A stretch of DNA of 64,000 nt from UBA4722 sp044221135 (GTDB lineage: Bacteria; Pseudomonadota; Gammaproteobacteria; DSM-16500), in contig JBGAPT010000001.1 of assembly GCA_044221135.1 (NCBI GenBank), forward strand, positions 62,001 through 126,000. Direction: 5' to 3'. Positions 60,504 to 64,000 of the stretch are shown piece after piece (position 1 is the stretch's first letter; each line of letters begins with the position of its first letter). The translations under genes and the position numbers were made by a program. The notes under the pieces were generated by a model. It had not been told where the DNA came from. It saw only the letters and a program-made list of their open reading frames with translations, and ran no database searches.

Positions 60504-60656
60504 TTACTTAGTAATCGCACCGCAGGAAGAACAACAACATCCCAAACTACACCCTGCTCCTGGTAACACCATTGCTACTCGTGCAATACCACGTTGCGGA
60601 AGATAAGGGACTAAAAGACTACGATGATCAACGATTTTAGTACTGGATAATTTCAT
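60504..60656 (-). CDS. TOMM precursor peptide, streptolysin S-like
   Basis: The 50-residue peptide starts at the ATG ending at 60656, with AAGGAG six bases upstream; the longer open frame to 60782 only reads through the mobile repeat. A leader of about 35 residues (MKLSSTKIVDHRSLLVPYLP, then QRGIARVAMVLPGAG) is followed by the core CSLGCCCSSCGAITK with five Cys, three Ser and one Thr, nine residues that could cyclise. PGAG before the first Cys recalls the PGG site in streptolysin S, where the leader is cut. Context with SagB-, SagC- and SagD-type enzymes leaves little doubt about the role. Activity of the product (cytolysin, bacteriocin or other) is unknown. Confidence 0.9.
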   Translation of the reverse strand: MKLSSTKIVDHRSLLVPYLPQRGIARVAMVLPGAGCSLGCCCSSCGAITK

Positions 60657-60676
60657 AGGAAGCTCCTTTTTTGTAT

Positions 60677-60822
60677 TAGGGTCTGTTGACAATTCTACTA
60701 TGCCGGGCGTAATGCTTTGATTTCCTGCGCTCCGCTGCTCATTGACTTGCATGTCAACTGCGCTACGGTCCTCGAAAATCAAGGCATTCCACCTCGGCCT
60801 AGCGAATTGTCAACAGACCCTA
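60677..60822. repeat. MITE-like element, family E, in the TOMM leader region
   Basis: The ends TAGGGTCTGTTGACAATTC and GAATTGTCAACAGACCCTA are perfect inverted repeats, flanked or ended by TA, and the inside is largely palindromic too (ATGCCGGGCGTAATGC with the opposite side, and the CAATGAG region). It lies 20 bp before the precursor start. The ends resemble those of IS5-family elements as I remember them. No protein is encoded. Confidence 0.8.
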
Positions 60823-61286
60823 ATCATTTTGAATTTTAAAATAAATAAAATGGAATAAATCAATTAGATAAACAATACTATTAGATCGTTAGTAATTTGT
60901 TTTTTAGAAAGGATTTTAGAGAAGTACTGAATGGTGCAGCTTGATTTTCAAGGATATTACTTAATCAAGTGGTCGTATTAAATCATTAAAAAAAATGAGA
61001 TGCAAGGTTTTTTGCAAAAAATTTTTAGTCTATACCCATCGTACCTCAAGATGAGGTATATCTCATGGAAAAGATGGGCGCCGAAAAAATGCTTTGCTAT
61101 TACACTTATTGTCATCCTGAACGAAGTGAAGGATGACAATTTCGCATTTTGAAATGTGGTGAGTATAGCTACACCAGCTCACGGTAAATGCCGGGCATAA
61201 ACCATAATCTTTTGATTTATATAGAAATAAAAAAATAAAAAGAGCTGCTATACTAAAAGTACTAATAGCAATAAGGAGAAATTAAT
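60823..61286. other. intergenic region with a short palindromic repeat at 61108-61140
   Basis: The first 280 bp are AT-rich and, since the mobile repeat sits between, should hold the TOMM promoter unless the repeat supplies one; I see no convincing -35/-10 pair. At 61108-61140 ATTGTCATCCT and AGGATGACAAT form a perfect stem around GAACGAAGTGA, the same repeat as at 52720. The plus-strand gene at 61287 has AAGGAG just before it. Confidence 0.5.
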
Positions 61287-62723
61287 ATGCGTTCTTCTAG
61301 GAAAAAGACAACAGAAGCAACACCCACTCCGGCCGTTGCTTCTAAACCTAAAGACCCTAAAGTTGAAGCTAAAAATACAGCTGACGTTGCTGCTAAAGCT
61401 AAAGCCGAAGCTGATGCTGCAGCAGCGAAAGCAGCTAAAGCTGCTCAAACTGCTGCGGAAGCTAAAGCTGTAGTTGACGCTCAAGCTGCTAAAACTAAAG
61501 CTGAAGCTGAAAAAAAAGCTCAACTGAAAAGCGAAGTCGAAAAGCTCAGAAGTGAGGTTGATGAAATTGCAAAGAATCAAAAAGGCGACGAGAAAAAATT
61601 AGTGGGTACAGGCCCAAGCATACAGCTAATGATAGATAACCATTGCCGTATTCTTAGACTAGGAGAGATGAAACGGGACAGGCCAGTAAAACTCGAGGAC
61701 ATGGAATCAAGAGGATTAGAAGAAGAGAAAGATCGATTAGAAAAAGTTATTGAAAGGCACAAACGATGGGAAGAAATATTTTTGATTTCAGAGAAAAAAG
61801 AAGAAAGTGAAATAACTGAGGAGTCTCTTGTTCAATCAGAATCACCTGCAAATTTCACAGCACAAAATCATTTTAAAAAAGAAGATGATCCCCTTAAACT
61901 CCGCTCAGCAGTTGATAATTATTTAGAGAAATGGAGAACGATAGTTAAGGATATGCCTGACATTGAAGAAAAAATAGAGATACAAGAAAAATTAGAAACC
62001 CTCGAACATGAATGGAAAAAACAAGATATACAAACAAAAACTGGCATACAAAAAATAGAACTTTTCTTATCTAAATTTGATCAGGATATGCAAAAACACA
62101 ATAAGCTATTTCGCTTAATCAAAAAAGCTAAAGAACACGAAAAATTAATGAAAGATGGTAAAGAATGTCTTGAAAAATGGAAAAAAATAGCAAATGCAAA
62201 TACTATTAATCGGGAAGAAAAAAATATGATACAAGCCGAGATAAACGAGTTGGAAAAATGGATAGAAAGAAAAAATGAAGTAGGAATAAACGATGGGATA
62301 CGCAGGTTTGCCCGTAAGACAATAGCAGCCATTGAAAAAAAATCAGAAAACACAGAGCCATCTCCGGCCGCAAAAAAGCATATAGAAAAATCACTCACTC
62401 CTAAAATAAATAAAATATTAGCTGAAATAAAGGCCGAAACTGCAAAAGGAAAAAAGATACCGCTTTATAAAATTCATAAGTTAAATGTTTTACTAGCTAC
62501 CAGAGACTATTTAGAAAATAAAATAAATACAGACACATTAGAAGATACTCTTAGAAGAAATGGCGAGTGGAATGCAGCATCATTAAAAGTCTTTGGTGAA
62601 ACAAAACGTCTTGTTGGCTCAGCATGCCGTATGAAAGGTGATGATCTTTCAGAATTAATAAAACCACTAGACGCGAAAAAAGATAACAAGCAAGAACATC
62701 AAAGAACTCTGTCTCAACGCTAG
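61287..62723 (+). CDS. Ala/Lys-rich coiled-coil protein, effector candidate
   Basis: I do not recognise a family. The 478-residue protein begins with a basic, low-complexity Ala/Lys/Glu part (about 1-85, AAKAKAEADAAAAKAAKAAQ) of the kind seen in TolA-type helices, then alternating long charged helices to about 340 and a C-terminal part (KIPLYKIHKLNVLLATRDYL) with a basic end. No signal peptide or membrane helix is visible. AAGGAG precedes the ATG by seven bases. It resembles other lineage-specific coiled-coil proteins in this window (39828, 48700) only in composition. Confidence 0.65.
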   Translation: MRSSRKKTTEATPTPAVASKPKDPKVEAKNTADVAAKAKAEADAAAAKAAKAAQTAAEAKAVVDAQAAKTKAEAEKKAQLKSEVEKLRSEVDEIAKNQKGDEKKLVGTGPSIQLMIDNHCRILRLGEMKRDRPVKLEDMESRGLEEEKDRLEKVIERHKRWEEIFLISEKKEESEITEESLVQSESPANFTAQNHFKKEDDPLKLRSAVDNYLEKWRTIVKDMPDIEEKIEIQEKLETLEHEWKKQDIQTKTGIQKIELFLSKFDQDMQKHNKLFRLIKKAKEHEKLMKDGKECLEKWKKIANANTINREEKNMIQAEINELEKWIERKNEVGINDGIRRFARKTIAAIEKKSENTEPSPAAKKHIEKSLTPKINKILAEIKAETAKGKKIPLYKIHKLNVLLATRDYLENKINTDTLEDTLRRNGEWNAASLKVFGETKRLVGSACRMKGDDLSELIKPLDAKKDNKQEHQRTLSQR

Positions 62724-62820
62724 GGCAACTGCACTAAGAATATAGGTGAGAAGTGGAATAGCTCATTATCTCCTATCGTATCATCCCCCGCTTATAACAT
62801 GTCATCCCCGTTCTCCCTGC

Positions 62821-62957
62821 GTCATCCCCGCGAAGGCGGGGACCCATCTTGCAAATATCACCAAACAATAATGAGTACAATAGAAATTGAACTATTAAGA
62901 AATAAGGTAGTTAAGGAGACAAGTCATGATGGTTCCCCGCCTTCGCGGGGATGACAC
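62821..62957. repeat. MITE-like palindromic repeat, family A copy 2
   Basis: GTCATCCCCGCGAAGGCGGG at the left and CCCGCCTTCGCGGGGATGAC at the right are inverted copies. The core (ATTGAACTATTAAGAAATAA, AAGTCATGAT) is the reverse complement, with about 80-85 percent identity by eye, of the core at 869-1004. Two loose half-arms (TCATCCCCCG, GTCATCCCCG) precede it at 62781-62810. It fills the gap between the gene at 61287 and lysS. Confidence 0.85.
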
Positions 62958-63013
62958 AGGGGGAGCGAAGATGGGACGAGGTGCAAGCAAAGCAGAGATG
63001 GCACGCTCTCCTC

Positions 63014-64000
63014 TTAATCCCTCACCGGCCGCATATGCGGAAACAAGATCACATCTCGAATAGAAGGAGAATTCGTAAATAACATCACTAAACGATCAAT
63101 ACCAATTCCTTCACCTGCTGTAGGCGGCATGCCATGTTCTAAGGCGGTAATATAATCTTCATCATAAGGCATTGCTTCTTCATCACCTGCTTCTTTATCC
63201 GCGACTTGTTTACGAAAGCGCTCCGCTTGATCATCCGCATCATTCAACTCTGAAAAACCATTCGCAATTTCCCGCCCTACGATAAATAATTCAAAACGGT
63301 CTGTGACAAAAGGATTTTGATCATTACATCGCGCTAATGGTGATACTTCTGCAGGATAATCTGTAATAAAAGTAGGTTGCAATAATTTATGCTCTACCGT
63401 TTTTTCAAAAATTTCTAATTGCACTTTACCTAACCCATAACCGTCTTTCACTGGAATATCTAATTTTTCTGCTGTTATCTTAATTGCATCCATTGTGGAT
63501 AAATCTGATTTTTTTAATGCTGGATTATAATGCAATATCGAATCTAACATATTTAAGCGTGCAAAAGGCTTGCTGAGATCAAACTGCTGTTCTTGATATT
63601 GAATAACCAGCGTTCCTAAAATTTCTTGTGCTAAATAACGAAATAATTCTTCTGACAAATCCATTAAATCATGAAAATTAGCATACGCTTGATAAAACTC
63701 TAACATCGTAAACTCAGGATTATGTTGCGTCGATAATCCCTCATTACGAAAGTTGCGATTAATTTCAAATACACGTTCGAAACCGCCCACCACCAACCGC
63801 TTTAAATAAAGTTCCGGTGCAATACGTAAAAATAAAGGCATATCAAGTACATTATGATGCGTTACAAAAGGACGTGCTGCAGCACCGCCTGGCATGACTT
63901 GCATCATTGGTGTTTCCACTTCGACAAAATCACGCTGCGTTAAAAATTCGCGTATTTTAATAATGATTTTTGAACGAATCATAAATGTTTGACGCGTCGT
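63014..64000 (-). CDS. lysS: lysyl-tRNA synthetase, class II, 5' end outside window
   Basis: LysS charges tRNA-Lys. The visible 329 residues are the catalytic domain: the frame continues upstream past the window edge (RQTFMIRSKIIIKIREFL is the usual run into the domain), so the Met at 63982 is internal. Motif 1 is FVEVETPMMQVMPGGAAARP, motif 2 FERVFEINRNFRNEGLSTQH with NPEFTMLEFYQAYAN, and motif 3 PTAGEGIGIDRLVMLFTNSP. It ends in VILFPHMRPVRD as usual. The N-terminal anticodon domain is beyond base 64000. Confidence 0.96.
   Translation of the reverse strand, partial: TTRQTFMIRSKIIIKIREFLTQRDFVEVETPMMQVMPGGAAARPFVTHHNVLDMPLFLRIAPELYLKRLVVGGFERVFEINRNFRNEGLSTQHNPEFTMLEFYQAYANFHDLMDLSEELFRYLAQEILGTLVIQYQEQQFDLSKPFARLNMLDSILHYNPALKKSDLSTMDAIKITAEKLDIPVKDGYGLGKVQLEIFEKTVEHKLLQPTFITDYPAEVSPLARCNDQNPFVTDRFELFIVGREIANGFSELNDADDQAERFRKQVADKEAGDEEAMPYDEDYITALEHGMPPTAGEGIGIDRLVMLFTNSPSIRDVILFPHMRPVRD

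Noticed and set aside
60657..60782. 42-codon N-terminal extension of the TOMM precursor frame
   Set aside because: It is translation of the mobile repeat; a strong ribosome site (AAGGAG) lies directly before the internal ATG at 60656.

Overview
The window looks like a chromosome segment of a host-associated gammaproteobacterium, most likely in the order Legionellales (Coxiella / Aquicella / Berkiella-like). I infer this from AT-rich DNA, from the gene order aspS-yebC-ruvC-ruvA-ruvB-tolQRAB-pal-cpoB ending at a tRNA-Lys gene, and from several long, lineage-specific proteins built like effectors. No species can be named from the sequence alone.

Layout. (1) 1-11.6 kb, minus strand: a translation and cell-envelope block rpsB-tsf-pyrH-frr-uppS-cdsA-bamA-skp-lpxD-fabZ-lpxA-lpxB, with dxr and rseP absent from their usual place between cdsA and bamA. 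(2) 11.7-24.6 kb: map, sodB, a glycine-zipper protein, a stress block (uspA-like, cbpA, cbpM, an unlisted-size entericidin-like lipoprotein, clpB with a candidate heat-shock promoter), then a 1652-residue integrin/cadherin-like membrane protein, and secB. (3) 24.6-31.8 kb: an accessory region. A roughly 5.5 kb island carrying an AbiE abortive-infection system sits between a complete tRNA-Lys gene, next to an overlapping excisionase/integrase pair, and an 84-bp direct repeat holding the 3' half of that tRNA. A decayed integrase piece beside the left repeat suggests repeated integration at this site. (4) 31.8-48.4 kb, mostly minus strand: queE, the Tol-Pal genes interrupted by a GGDEF/EAL gene with a degraded EAL domain, a plus-strand coiled-coil membrane protein, ruvABC interrupted by a small secreted protein, a RelE/ParE toxin-antitoxin pair, yebC, aspS, a DUF502 gene and an FmdB-type zinc ribbon gene. 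(5) 48.7-55.2 kb: an 843-residue effector-like protein with a CX5R phosphatase-type motif, an SDR, a broken wrbA, two type IV pilin-like genes and a secreted GDSL lipase. (6) 55.4-60.7 kb, minus strand: a compact thiazole/oxazole-modified peptide (TOMM) cluster resembling streptolysin S loci. (7) 61.3-64 kb: a coiled-coil protein and the start-truncated lysS.

The most interesting system is the TOMM cluster. A 50-residue precursor ending in the core GAGCSLGCCCSSCGAITK is followed by a SagB-type flavin dehydrogenase, a ThiF-like partner with an N-terminal recognition domain and two Cys-x-x-Cys pairs, a YcaO cyclodehydratase ending in a PxPxP motif, and two CPBP (SagE-like) membrane proteases. 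The last four genes overlap or touch. A hairpin with a T tract lies between precursor and enzymes, as expected if the precursor is transcribed in excess. No exporter gene is nearby.

The spaces between genes are full of small palindromic elements: at least four families with terminal inverted repeats of the MITE type, plus a roughly 60-130 bp hairpin repeat that recurs between co-directional genes. Two of the MITE-like elements end exactly at the stop codon of a neighbouring gene, and one lies in the leader of the TOMM precursor.
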